From assembly GCA_013115145.1 (NCBI GenBank), contig JAAPAO010000032.1:58575-122574 (forward strand): a stretch of DNA of 64,000 nucleotides, read 5' to 3'. Source of the stretch: Perkinsus chesapeaki (lineage: Eukaryota > Perkinsozoa > Perkinsida > Perkinsidae). The position numbers and the translations under genes were made by a program. Below, piece by piece: positions 1 through 12,343 of the stretch (within the stretch, counting starts at the first letter, position 1; every line of letters begins with the position of its first letter). The notes under the pieces were generated by a model. That model was not told the origin of the DNA and ran no database searches. It saw only the letters and a program-made list of their open reading frames with translations.

Positions 1-1290
1 ATGGTTGGTTGAAGATCCTACTAGTACAGTGTTATTGTCTAATATTGTTGTTGACAAGGTGATGTTCAAACTTCTAACCATACTTTAATCAATAGTTATC
101 AGTTACATATACCAGCCTCAAAAACATCAGGTTTTGTAGAAGTTCTCCTTCGTGATGACCTTTCCACTTCCCCCCCTGATAGTCCATATTATATTGCTAA
201 AGCTGAGTGGATGTGTCGTTTTCATGGAGTTGGACCGAGTATACAAGCAACAAGTGTATCCCTCTTAGATGGACAAATCATCTTCATAAGGTCAACAACA
301 ACAACGACAACATTGCTAGTTTATTAGAAGCTATGACCTCAACTCTTAGATGCCCTTTGCCATCATCCATTGGCCCCTTTATTGATGAATTGTACAGCAA
401 GAACTCTTTACCTAATACTACTGGTCTTGAGCTTATACCTATGCCATGGTCTCAACTAACTACAGAAGTCTCTCCAATTGGGGAGTAAGAGGAAATAATA
501 ATATGTGACATACATACATATATCTTGCATCCAGTTACCTCTCCAAATGGAAAATAGGTCCTATCCCTCTGTGTTCAGGGGGTATCGATACACCAAAGAC
601 TATTCCAATAATGATTGATGAATATCATCATAAGGAAATAGTGACTAACAGGACTTTGTTAGGAGAGGCTTTAATGAATCCGGCTTGTCACTGATAATTT
701 TTAGCGCAAGTATATCTGAGCCCTATCCACTTGCAATTTGTGCAATATACGACCCTAAACTGGAACCTAGTGTAGATCTAGGAGGCTTGGTTGGATGGAT
801 CATGTACCATCTCAGTATAAATATTGAGAAGATATCGATGTGAGACTATCATTAACAACACCTTTACAACAATCAAACGGTTTGTAGATATGCTATAGAT
901 ATGCGTGAACCACCATATGGCCAGATTGAAGAATTAATTTCAGATCTTTCAGTCGAGTGGCATTCAATCAATTCAACGCACGAAGTCGATACTGCTATGG
1001 TGATGCGGAAGCCTGACTCATTTAAATATCTTTCTTTAGACCGCTTGCTCTTGGTCTCTACGTGGCATAGCTCACAGAGTTGCCTTCCTTCAAGCTAATA
1101 TTGATTATTTAACTAACGAAAGAGGTAATGTTCGCTTATTGCTTATTAGTTTAGTGCCATATTACAGGCACTATCAGGAGCGTTACAAAGGACATCATCC
1201 CAAAGTTAACTGCTGCTGCATTTTCAATTCATGACGATAATGCCGCCGCAGTTATTGAGTTACCTCGATATGGGTATCTAAAGTGAATAT
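1..1290 (+). CDS. unidentified multi-exon gene, 5' end probably outside the window
   Basis: I do not recognise this protein. An open exon runs from about position 110 to 290 (encoding ...KAEWMCRFHGVGPSIQA...). It joins in frame to the exon at 320-486 if 291-319 (GTCAAC...GCTAG, 29 nt) is removed. Further exon-like stretches with protein-like composition are at about 565-693 (contains PIPLCSGGIDTPKTIPIMID), 700-800 and 901-1140. No start codon or signal peptide could be assigned, and the last exon is uncertain. The frame changes and GT/AG borders look like the short-intron style of the other genes rather than decay. Short open frames also occur at 1596-1983 and may be more exons of this gene or of another; I could not join them. 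Confidence 0.3.
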
Positions 1291-1983
1291 ATACACTTGA
1301 TAGTGATAGTAAGATACTTAACCTTAACGTCCTCATCACGGTACCCCTTGGAGATTAGTGATGTAGAGAGTGGTATCTCTAGATTGGGTATGAACAGAAG
1401 GTAAACGACGAGCCGAACGGACGTGTAACGTGGAGCGATTGAACGTATTGTAGGTTTGGCTCAATTATAGCACCACCAACAATAGTGGTGTATGTTAGTG
1501 TACATACTTCAAGTAACTATGCTGAAGGATTGTATTCATTTCATGTAAATACAAGACCAGGTTAGTAGTAGCTTTATGACATACTTGTAACATAAATGAT
1601 GTTAACAGGCACTCTTTATATAGATGATGTACCAGGAGAAGTGGTTCGGCTTAATTGTTATTGCATTCATAGAGAACGACTCTTGACAGTTGAATTGTAT
1701 AACAGCGGTGATCATATCACCCCGTGGTCTAAGATTACCATACAACACTTTAAAACTAAACTCGTGGATTTCAGGTCTTAACATCCGAAGAATTGAAATA
1801 TGTATATTTTTATTTAGGAAAGAGCTCAGGAAATATCGACAATATATTAACCAAAAAGATACTGCTAGAGAACATACCAAAGCTAATGTGAGCGTAATAT
1901 GGTTTATGATTCATCATTCAGTGTTCAGGATGTCTTACCCTCTACTTCGGACAACGATGGTGTTATGGGTATCCCGAGTATGA

Positions 1984-2570
1984 AACATGGAACTTTCCCG
2001 GCAAGCATGACCCATTCTGAGCTGTAAAATAATATTCTCTCAGTCCCAGCCTATATATTGAGTTATTATTGTCTTGAGGCTTTCTATTGTACTATTTGAT
2101 GCAACATAATAATTGTAACTTGTACTCTGTATAGTTCCGAGATGCGAGTATGTGCGTTTGTGACGCGGAAGTGATTAATTTATACTTTCAATGTAAACAC
2201 AAGCGATGATGTGATTCTAAGATTCAAAGGAGAATCAGACTGTTGGTCTAGTATAGCCTATGTTTAAGTAACAACTGCTTTAAACTTATAGTTAGAGGAC
2301 GCCGCCACTGTCATCACACTCAAACAGCTAGCCAGCACTACTTAGAATTATTATTGGAAATATAAAGTTTTAATGACGACTTTGACATACACAAACCCTA
2401 TGGGGTAGTTCTCGTAGCAGAAGAGTATTCGACGACGCTAAGTCATAACAAATCATCCACATCGTTAAAGACTTGCTAAGTGAACCCATTAACGACGCTT
2501 GCCTCAGGCTCTATGAAAAGGAAAAGACGGCTCCTTCAGAATTCCACAAACACCTGAAGAGGGAACTGTG
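1984..2570. other. stretch without a supported gene
   Basis: No open frame of convincing length or composition was found on either strand. It lies between the unidentified plus-strand exons and the 3' end of the minus-strand cysteine protease, so it probably holds 3' untranslated and intergenic sequence. Confidence 0.4.
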
Positions 2571-3948
2571 TTATCCTACACTGCTTGGCAACTCACCATC
2601 TTCAGAGTCATCAATTGCTATCCTAATATAGCCGTCTTCACCCCATTTCTCGCCCCATGAGTTCTTCACTAGATAGTATCTGAGATAACTTACGTGTGAA
2701 TATAACTTCTTTATTATGCCACGCTTACGGTTGCTCAGAATTCATGTTGTACCCGACAAGTAAAGCACCATGGTTTATCGATGTCCCACAACCAGCTAAT
2801 TAAGTAGCACAAAGCAGTGTACACCAATAGTATTGCTGCTGCCTTACAATCGAGGACCCCTCCCTTATATAACTGAAATACACCTGTCCCATCAAGCCCG
2901 ACTGTCACTGGCCCAGCTTCTACAACGGCTTGCAGGAGACCTTTTTTGGATCCAGCCTTTACGATACGGTATCCAATGGTATGTGGCTGAACGCAGAGCA
3001 TATGAACATGAGCAATAGTAGAATGATGATGCACTTTCACGTCATTATCTTCGTTGGGTCATACCCAGTTGCTCACCTTAATAACCCTCTTCACTCCGGT
3101 GATGTTGCATGTACTCTGGCTGGCTGTATACGGGTAGTCCTTTTCGGATCCAAGACCATGGTCGTTGACGTATCGGAAGGCCTGTAGTTCGAGCCCACCA
3201 CGGCAGCCCCTGAGGTATTCCTTTACCGATTCACGCGCTATACCCAAAACATGGACTTATCTTACTGATTGCCATAAGGTGTCGAGCAGCTAACTAGCTC
3301 TTGCTCTGATAGAGATACAAGATCTCCTGTTACATTCTTATGAACTGCTTCAAGAGATCCTGGGAAAGGAATGATAGAGGTAGGACTGTTGCTTCTCTTA
3401 TACCAGTAGTCGAGAAAGCCCAACAACTTCCACAGTAACCTTGGTTCTTTACTCCAGTCACCCAACCTTTGTCGACATAGTTCATAGTGTCTGGAATGCC
3501 TGAAATCTGAGACGCGCTGTAGTTGGTTATAAGGAACCCTGAATTCTGAGATTAGAACTATAAGATAGGATTCTTACCAGAAGAGCGAAGATAGTTAAGG
3601 TATCCACCATAGAACCTTGATGTCATACGTTCCTCGAACTCTGCTCTTGTTAGATGAGTGAATGGAGTGATGCCGAGCTTGTAAGATAGACCTTACAATG
3701 CTTAAACTGTAGTAGGTAGATAGATGAAATACCTTGGCTATTAACTTCATTTATATACTCAATGTTGCTTTTGAATACTTCGAATCTATAGTCATCATCA
3801 GAACCAAAGTCGAGCTTGTGTCTGATGAAAGATCAAATGACAGAGTAATCAGCACTTCTAACTCTTTCTTGTATGATGCAAACATATCAATATCTTGAGT
3901 GCATCCCACCGCCACGAGAACGATAGAAAGTATTGAAGCTCGCATCAT
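2571..3948 (-). CDS. cathepsin L-like papain-family cysteine protease
   Basis: This is a secreted or lysosomal-type C1A peptidase spread over several exons. The N-terminus [16 protein letters not shown] is a signal peptide. A propeptide follows with ERFNIN-like spacing ([15 protein letters not shown]). The mature part holds the active-site block [15 protein letters not shown] (oxyanion Gln and catalytic Cys, about 3390-3450), [10 protein letters not shown] and the GCRGGL block. The catalytic His lies in [15 protein letters not shown] (about 2735-2790), read only after removing an intron that starts GTAAGG and ends TTAATTAG. The Asn lies in [16 protein letters not shown] (about 2620-2670). All catalytic residues are therefore present. 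The stop at 2571-2573 is the simplest reading; another short intron near the end is possible. The family degrades protein in food vacuoles or is secreted; the exact substrate cannot be inferred. Confidence 0.85.
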
Positions 3949-4972
3949 GCCGAGGGGTTAAAAATGGCATTGTAGTTTAGTCTTCACGAGTTCAGCTATG
4001 TCACAATCGAGCATGCATGCAAAGTAACGCCGCCCTGCTTCAACTCACGGGTTCTCTTATTCCACTTATTATATGGATTTTAATGTCCAATTTATGGGCT
4101 GTAAGACAAACTCAAATGGCATCAAATGGCGCTTAATAAAACTCATATATAATAAAACGTTTTCAGGGTTGCTCATTTGTTGAGTGTCATGATGCATGAA
4201 ACCAAGCGCCACGCACGTATCCGATTGCACTGTGCATCACGGTCTAATCACCCGAACAGTGTAGGGTACTAGACCTAGCTCCGGATGCTCGAATGTCTAC
4301 AATCGGCAAGGCTGTTAGACTGTTACATTCCGATGGCATACCACAAATGCCCGGGAGACAAATTGTCCACAATGGACAGTGTGACAATATTTGGGGGTGA
4401 CATCATGTGACTCATACTACGCTCTACCGACTCTCATTCCCAAATGAAAGCATTAATCGTTAGCAAGTTTCGGCCCTGAGATATGTTATAGCCATATATC
4501 ATCACCACATTGCCATGGTGCAATTGTATACATGGCATGACAAGAGAATCTCACCCAGGGGCTAGATCAAGTCTAGTAGAGTTTGCTTAGTAAGCCAAGA
4601 CTCGATAACAGCTCACTAAGGCCTTACTCATGTATTACTGCTGGTAGTAGCATGCATTACCGCTTTTTGTCGTTCGCTACAACTGAGCTCCTTGTTGGAG
4701 TTCTACTATCGAATTGCCACTCTACCAGTCCAGTCTAGTTACATCAGAGTTTACTAAGAAGTTTTTCTTTCCGGCGTGCTTAGAACGGCCGGTCGCTCGT
4801 CTAGTCAGAATTCAACAACATCACGTTCATGCTGCATTCGGGCTCCTACCCATCTATTGTCTACATTGAGCTTGTTGAGTTTAATAGGTAATAGTGTAAC
4901 GTGATAGGCGGAGTACTGGATAACACAACTAATGAATCAGGGAAGATATCTTCATGAATTTATTGAAAAGCA
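3949..4972. other. intergenic region between two minus-strand genes
   Basis: No open frame longer than about 60 codons with plausible composition on either strand. The sequence is mixed, with a short local repeat (AAATGGCATCAAATGGC near 4113). It must contain the promoter of the cysteine protease, but no motif could be recognised. Confidence 0.4.
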
Positions 4973-7040
4973 TTATTCCTTCAATCTAGTCCATGTTTGA
5001 TTACATTGCCATACAATCTTAATACAGTTATCTTTAACGTCGACACTGCCAGTAACAATACGTCCAGAATTAGTAAAGACACATCCAAGAGATTCCATAC
5101 TATCTGGTTCTATACCAACCATTATATCTGATAGACCCCATTTACCACTTAAAACATATCCACCTAATAAGATAACATTAAGATAGCAGCTGAGTAACTT
5201 AGTAATGAGTAATCACTTGATGATTTAACGGGATGGAATAATATTCCTGGAACGCCTACATGGGTATCATATGATCCAACCAATTGCTGAACTTTACTGG
5301 GAAATAATGATTCCTAATAATAAAATATTGAGTTGAATGAATAATATATTGAATAACACTGACCTCAGTAAGCAAGTCATTGCTAGATACATTACTAGTA
5401 GTAGTACTAGCAAACTCCTTACTAATACGTCTACCAATATCACACCAATTCTCATCTTCATATATTGCACCCAGAGATAGTTTTCTTTTAGATAGAGGTG
5501 AACATGAAACATTAGATCCTGGAGAATAGTCCATTCTAAAAACCTCTAAGGCATTATTCTTCTCATTCTTCTCACTGTTGGTTCTTGGTGTTAACATTGT
5601 AGTAGTAGTCTGATTTAGTAAATATACCATTATATACCTCATAACAGCATCACATTTACTTCACTTGTGTATAAGTCCTCGGTACTAATTCCTATATGTC
5701 TAACTCTGGTGGCAGGTGGGGGGCGACATGACGATGTTGATGATGATGATCTCCCACCTCTAGGAAGCTCTGCAATGACTGTTGCTAGTTTTTCTGCTAA
5801 AAGTCTGTTCTCTCTAGATTGTTTACCTACAATTACTTCTTATATCATACTTAGATGTGATAGATTGATGACCTATTCTCTCCCTCAGTTCTGCTATATG
5901 ACGTGATTGCTGTAATTTCTCATCCTGTAACTGAGCCACTAGCTTTGTAGTGTCATCGGTCATGTTGCAGGACAAGTCCTCATCAATGCTGCTGCTGCTG
6001 GTCCGAGTACCACATTGACATTTAGTAGATACCATAGTTGAGATGTTACCTCCAGTACTAGACTCTATTAATATTATTAACAACCAAACTATATATAGAT
6101 TAAAGCACCATGAGATAACGAACCATGTTATAATGACAACATTTCTCTTGCTTTTGTTCTTCTCTAATACATCTTTGATCAGCCCATAACTACATAATAT
6201 TCCCTTAACATAATATTAATCTCACTACTACTAACTACCTGCATCATTCTTGTTACTGCTGCAGTATTAAGAAGAGTATTATCAGTAAAGGAGCCTGGTA
6301 TTAGATATACATTAGGCCCTACTTTAACACCAAGTATAACATATTAACTATTAAATCTACCATTGTTATGATGATGCCGACTTCTTCGTCGTCGTTTACG
6401 TCCACGAAAGAAGCTTGTGGTGTCGTGATGAGGATGAGCAGCAGCAGCAGCAGCAGCAGCTGGTGGCTCTCCTTTAAAGGATGTTGTATAATTATGATGA
6501 TGATGATGTCCAATGGTTAGGAAATGGGTTATCGGAGCACCATGTTGTTGAATAATTAAGTTATGATGATCATTCATAATACTATTATATTACATTTACT
6601 AAAGTTAACTAAATATCATTATATTTACATCGATACTTCATATAGCATGATTGTTGCTCATCATTAATGTTGACATTCTCAAGTGACTATGTCTTAGATT
6701 ATAAATTACCTAAAATAGTAGTTACTATAATATCATTATAATTATCCATAATAATTTACCCTAAAGTATCTTTCAATACCAGCTATATTATTAATGGATT
6801 CACCATTAAAACTTCCTAACATACCCGTATGACCGCAACCACATCCCCCACCACCAGTAGGTATAACAAATATCGACGGACCTAATATACCTTATATGTG
6901 TTATTATTATACTGGATACAATCACCATGATGATGCCTATGATGATGACGCCTTCGTCTAAAGAATGCTGTATTTAATGATGTTGTAGCGTCATAATGAT
7001 CATGATGATAACCATTATGATGGGAAGTTAATAGTATCAT
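4973..7040 (-). CDS. His-rich, Cys-containing coiled-coil protein of unknown function
   Basis: Multi-exon gene that I cannot name. Proposed start at 7038-7040 (MILLTSHHNGYHHDHYDATT). Two related modules follow. Each has a His-rich run, a TTS..FFR basic patch with RRRR, then a (L/V)GP(S/N)(I/V)(F/Y)(V/L)IP segment (about 6840-7040 and 6260-6577). The first module also has a Gly/Cys stretch GGGGCGCGHTGMLGSF. A coiled-coil segment follows (LVAQLQDEKLQQSRHIAELRE, about 5880-5950), continued by ENRLLAEKLATVIAEL after an intron. Then comes a Ser-rich linker with SPLSKRKLSLGAIYEDENW, and a C-terminal part containing GRIVTGSVDVKDNCIKIVW that loosely resembles WD-repeat strands, ending TWTRLKE. Introns are AT-rich. 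The His runs could bind metal, but that is inference. Confidence 0.55.
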
Positions 7041-7675
7041 ATTAATAGGACGTTTACTATTACTCGCTCATTACTCAGCAACTCAGTTCAATTACTCAAA
7101 TCGGATTAACCGATTAGCTTGAAAGGCATGGCTATGAAGTTGAATCCAGTAATGGTCCAACGAAGGTGGCTATGACTCACTGCTATGGAGGAGTCTTGGA
7201 ATAACAAAAGGCAGCCGCAGATACGGGTTTGTGAGGCGTCATCAACCTACGTAGGTTACTCATATTGCAAGGTTTTTATTGAACTACGCTGTTGATCAAT
7301 TCTTTTGTATTTTATGCAGGTTGAAAAAACGAATTCACAGAGTTTCGACTATCGAACGACTATTTGGCGGAACGTAGTGAGTCGAAGTACCGGATGAAAA
7401 TTCCCTTAATAGGGAGCCGAGCGTCCCAATTTAAAGACATCCTAATATACTGGATCTTAGGACCTAACTTTATCTTAGGGAAGGCATAACGATTGTGAAA
7501 TGGGTATCTAAGGAGGTGAGGAGGACAACGATGTTGCGCTGAGCGAGACGAGTTGTGTGATTTATTCCGAAATAATCGTCGTGATTACTCTATTGTTATC
7601 TATCACTTTGTATTTTAGCCTGGTGACTTGTTGGTATTACGTTTGTAAGGTGTTTCTTCTCCTTCGTCTAGTAGT
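7041..7675. other. divergent intergenic region upstream of ataxin-2 homologue
   Basis: No protein-like open frame on either strand. The segment separates the start of the minus-strand His-rich gene from the plus-strand ataxin-2 gene, so it should carry both promoters. No TATA-like or repeat element stands out. Confidence 0.4.
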
Positions 7676-10600
7676 ATGCCTACAACTGTAGTAACACCTT
7701 CAGCATCATCATTAACATCTTCATCTGGTGGTGGGGCTAATAGGAATATTGTTGCAGGGCAGCAGCAACAATCAACAGGATCAGTGGCCACTTCAACAAC
7801 TGCTCCAAGGGTACCTCCTACTAGGGCTCAACCAGATATGAATAAAGAAAGAATGATGTTTATGTGGCTATCATTAGTTGGAAGAACAGTTGAAGTTAAG
7901 ATGCGAAATCAAACAATTTATCAAGGTATTTTATCTGGTGTTAAACCTGAAAAGGATTATGATATAGCACTTAAATATGCTAGAGAATTACCTATTAATA
8001 ATAAATTATCTGGTCCAATTCTGGATGAAATTTTAATTTCTGGAAAAGATATATCATCATTAACCGCTAAAGATGTACCTATAACAGGTATCGATTGGAA
8101 AAAAGTAATATATATTACTAGTTAACATTATTATTATCAAATTCATTATTAACATCAGGGGCCTCATTTAAGTGGATTTAAAACCGATTCGGAGATCCTA
8201 CCAAGAAGTAGTCTAGCTGGTAAGGAAAGAGTATTACAACGATGGGATAGTAAAACTGATGATGCGTAATAATAATAATTAGAGTGTTTCCTATTATTAA
8301 TCTATCAGTCTTGATAAACCATTAGAGAGCAGTTTCAATGATACTAGGGTTACTAAAGGTAATAATAATAAAGGTAATTATAATATATGGTATCGTAGGT
8401 GGTGCCCATTGGGATCAATTTGCCGTTAATGAAAGGAAATTTAATGTTAAGAGTACATATAATGAGGATCTGTAAGTTAGTATTATTTATTATTTGTAAT
8501 AATTATTATTAGTTATACTACTACTTTGGATACATCAAAGATATCACCGGAAAAGCAAAGAAGGGCTGAAAGGATTGCCAAGTAGGTTGTTTAATATATT
8601 ATTAATATTATTTATTTAGGGAGATTGAGCATTCCCAAAATTATGGTGCTAAAGAGGAAGGTACAGGTGTTGAAGATGAAGAAGCATTATTCTCGGCAGT
8701 ACAAGGTATTAGAATATATATGATTATAATAATACTATTAATTAGGAACTGGTGGTTATGCTAATCATAAACGATCACAGCAGCAACAACAACAACAAGC
8801 AAGTCAAGGCAGTCATTCTGGCGGCGGCGGCGGCCCTCAGCAGCAACAACATTCAAAGCCTCAATTATCTCCGGAACAGGTATCACATGACTTAATATAT
8901 TGTATATTATATGTTTTAGATATCTGAAAGAGCCCGTATGAAGGCAGATTTCGAGAGTAATCTTCGTATGCTAGATGCAGGTCATCGTTATCCCAGGGCA
9001 GCAGCGGCAAGTGCTGGGAATACAGTAATAATGAGTATAATAAGTGTTATGTATATAACATTATATATTATCAGAGGCTTAATGCCCTTAACTTGGAGCC
9101 TGCATCAGTTCGTGTTAGCCATTTAGGGCGTTCACCTAAACAAAGTAAGTATATTATTAAACTAATAATTATCATAAATATATCAGCATCAACATCACCT
9201 CGTCCACCACAACCATTAACTCAAGAGAATCTTAATAGTCATAATAGAGCATTAAGATACTCTGCAGTAGCTGCCGCCGCCGCAGCAGGTGGAGGAGGAG
9301 GGTCTACTGGACATAAAGGTGGACAACAAACACCTGGCAGTAAACATTCTATACTGGGAGTAATAATGATATACACTAATTGGTATATATAAGTATGTTT
9401 AGGCATCACCTGTTATAACAGATGCAAGGAAGCCATTACCACAATTACCTAATACAACTGCTGCAGCAGCAGGTGGTGGTGGGGATGGTGTATCCCCAAT
9501 AGTTACCGAAATGAAGGGTATTAATGCACTTAATCTTGAACCGGCTTTGCCTAAGTTACCTGAAAAAGAACGAGATGATTGGATATCTGGTAATGGTGGT
9601 AATAATCAAGGTAAAGGTAAAGGAGGTCGTGGAATAGGAGGGCAACAAGCAGCTTGGCAACAACAACAAGGTTCTGTTGATAATGGTACACCACCATTAA
9701 CAGCAAAAGGTGGTAAAGGGAAGGGAGGCGTTGCTACTACCACTGGTATTAAGTCTGGCCCTGCTGCTGCTGCTGGGAAGGGAGGAGGATCTTTAATGCT
9801 AGGATCACCACAAATTGGTTATCAATCTGGACAACAACAACAACAACATCAACCAAGTCAGCTTATGATGAATGCCGTTCAGAATGCACAAAGTGCTGCT
9901 GCAGCTGCTCAAATGCAACAACAGCAAGATGCTGGTAAACCCCCGGCTGGTAAAGGTAGAAAGACCAATCTTACCTTGGAGTCATCATCATCATCAACGA
10001 CAGTCCTTCCTAAACGAGGTGGATTCTCGTTCAATCCTAACGCTAATACATTCACACCAAGTACCGGTATGGCTGGTGGTAGTGGTGGACCATCTAGTAG
10101 TAGTGGAGGAGGAGCTCAAGGTGGTGCTACGCTTAATATTAATGTTACACCTGGTGGTAGTTTATCCGGAACATTGAAGAATATGAATTATGATGGTTAT
10201 GATAGTAATTCTGCTCAACAACAAGGTGGTCAAGGGGGATCTAATACTGGTAATAAGCAACAAAGTAATACCCAACAGCAAGGAAGACAACAGCAACAAC
10301 AACAACATGATCAACAACAAATGTATCAAGTTGGTGGACGTGGCGGTCCATTGCCACCTATGGGAGCACTGCCACATGGTAGTGCCACAGGTATGATACC
10401 ACCACCAATGGCTGGTATGATGGGAGGAGGAGGAGCTCCAGGTTCCAGTGGTCAAGGTGGCCCACCTATGGGTATGATGATACCAATGCCACCACCACCA
10501 CCCCCACATGCTGGGGGTTATCCAGCTGCTGCTGCATTTATGCCTCCAATATCATTACCTAATATAGCACCACCTCCATTCACACCTTTATGTGATAATA

Positions 10601-11466
10601 AATCATTAGATAAATCAACATTAATTGAAGTTGAGGATAAACTACTTGAATCAAATGAGAATGAGAATACCGCCGCAGTATCTATTGAATGGCCTGATGG
10701 TTCCAAATCGTCTAGCTATAAAGATATAATATCATCATCAGCAACAGCCGCAGTCCCACCAACAGTATTAGGAGCACCACCACCCTTACCTGGTGGTTAT
10801 ATGCCTATGATGCCTGCGCCTGGTACAGGGGCAGGTGGACCACATATGATTATGCAGCAGCAGCCTGGTGGAGGGGCAGGGGGACCTATGGGACCTATAC
10901 CTGGTATGATGATGCAACCAGGTGGTGCTGGGGCACCAATACCTGGTATATATCAATATCCAATACAGCCAATGCAAGGAGGAGGAAATCAACAAAATAG
11001 TGGTAATAATAATAATCAGCAACAACAACAAGGTGGTGGTGGTGGTATGCATATGGCACCCCCACCCCCTCCACCTGGTGGTATGTATGCGCCAATGTAT
11101 GCCGGTGGTGGTGGTGGTATGCCACCTTATTATGCTACTGCTGCATTACCGCAAGGTATGGAAGGAGGTGTTAGAGGTGGTGGTGGTGGTGCAGGAGGAG
11201 GAGGAGCATATATGATGGGACCATCTGGTGGTGTACTAATTACACCTGATAATAATGAAGGTGGACCAGCAGCTGGATTAATGCCAAGTCCACCGCCACA
11301 ACAACAACAAAGGGGTGGTGGTAGAGGAGGGGGATATTACGGACAACAACAAGGAGGAGGAGGTAGACAACAACAAGGAGGAGGAGGTCATCGTGGTGGG
11401 GGAGGAGGAGGAGGAGGAGGAGCATATCATACGCAACAACAACAAGGTGGTGGTGGTAACCAATAA
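7676..11466 (+). CDS. ataxin-2 / PBP1-like RNA-binding protein (Lsm + LsmAD + PAM2)
   Basis: Cytoplasmic mRNA-regulating protein of the ataxin-2 family, which binds poly(A)-binding protein and promotes stress-granule formation. Exon 1 (from ATG 7676) holds a low-complexity N-terminus and the Lsm domain (MMFMWLSLVGRTVEVKMRN to GIDWKK). It splices at about 8103 to GPHLSGFKTDSEI, the start of LsmAD. The LsmAD core is unmistakable: HWDQFAVNERKFNVKSTYNE, DLYTT and RRAERIAKEIEHSQNYG (about 8400-8650). After several short AT-rich introns, a 651-codon open exon (9511-11466) encodes a Q/G/P/N-rich disordered tail. At about 10021-10065 it carries FSFNPNANTFTPS, a good PAM2 motif for the PABP MLLE domain. 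The tail is richer in poly-Q, poly-G and PPPPP than is usual. Identification is secure; exact splice joins in the middle are approximate. Confidence 0.92.
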
Positions 11467-12300
11467 TAGTAAGAAGTAGTGCATCTAATACTAGTAATGG
11501 TTACATCATAATAATATGATGGGTATTAGAAGGCAGCCGCAGCAGCAGCATCATCAGTATCATTATTAACCGGACTCTTGGTATTGTTATAACAACAATC
11601 ACAGTAGTTGTTGGTGATCCTATTGATGTTTCTGCCAATCATGATCGTCATCATCATCATCATCGTGCTTACCATTGTTATATTGTTATCTGTCTCCTTT
11701 TATTACTATTATCATCACATATTCTATATATTACCCATGATGATAGTAGTGCCTATGACACTACTGTGGTTAATACCAGTAATAAATGTTGATGATAACG
11801 ATAATAATGATGATGATGATGGCAACCAACAACAACATCCTTCTTCTTTTTAAACTCCTACCGAGATAATATGTTCTTCCTCAATAGATTAATAAGAGTA
11901 TTAAGTTAGTCAATTGGTGGGGGTGAGGTGGTGGTAGTTTTCTTTATACTACTCGATTGCACTACAGTATTGGCCTATCAACAAGATGTTATCAACAACA
12001 ACAACAACAACAACAACCACAAGCATTGATAATAATAATAAAACACTAAACGACACTAAAGGACTCGCTGCTATTTCAAACCCTAGACAACAAGAAGAAG
12101 AAGAAGAAGAAGTTGATGTTGTTGTTAATAGCGGCGGTAAATTGCAGCATGAATGATTATTATATATAAAGGAATAATCGCGTAGGTAAGGATAATAGCA
12201 CGATGACAGTAAATGACTATGAGGATAACGAAAAGTCATGTCATGATGGTATTAATATACATAACTACTCATCATTTCATAATTCGGTTTATTAAGCGAT
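11467..12300. repeat. simple-sequence-rich intergenic region
   Basis: Trinucleotide runs dominate: ATC/GAT repeats near 11650 and 11790-11830, CAA repeats at about 11993-12022 and GAA repeats near 12092-12112. Open frames here are made of repeat codons on both strands and are not credible genes. It covers the 3' UTR of the ataxin-2 gene and the upstream part of the CCCH gene, whose first exon may begin here. Confidence 0.5.
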
Positions 12301-12343
12301 TATTATCAAGTCAACCTCTGATGAGACAGGCCCAACATCATTG

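Noticed and set aside
1440-1475. Spliced-leader-like TTGGCTCAA
   Set aside because: Only a partial match to the dinoflagellate/Perkinsus leader and lacks the 5' part and donor site.
10162-11484. Several minus-strand and alternative-frame ORFs opposite the ataxin-2 tail (poly-W/H/L or poly-S/L)
   Set aside because: They are frame shadows of the CAA/GGT/GGA repeats; the plus-strand frame has the PAM2 motif.
11980-12025. CRISPR or other spaced repeat array
   Set aside because: Only microsatellite CAA/GAT runs; no regular spacers.
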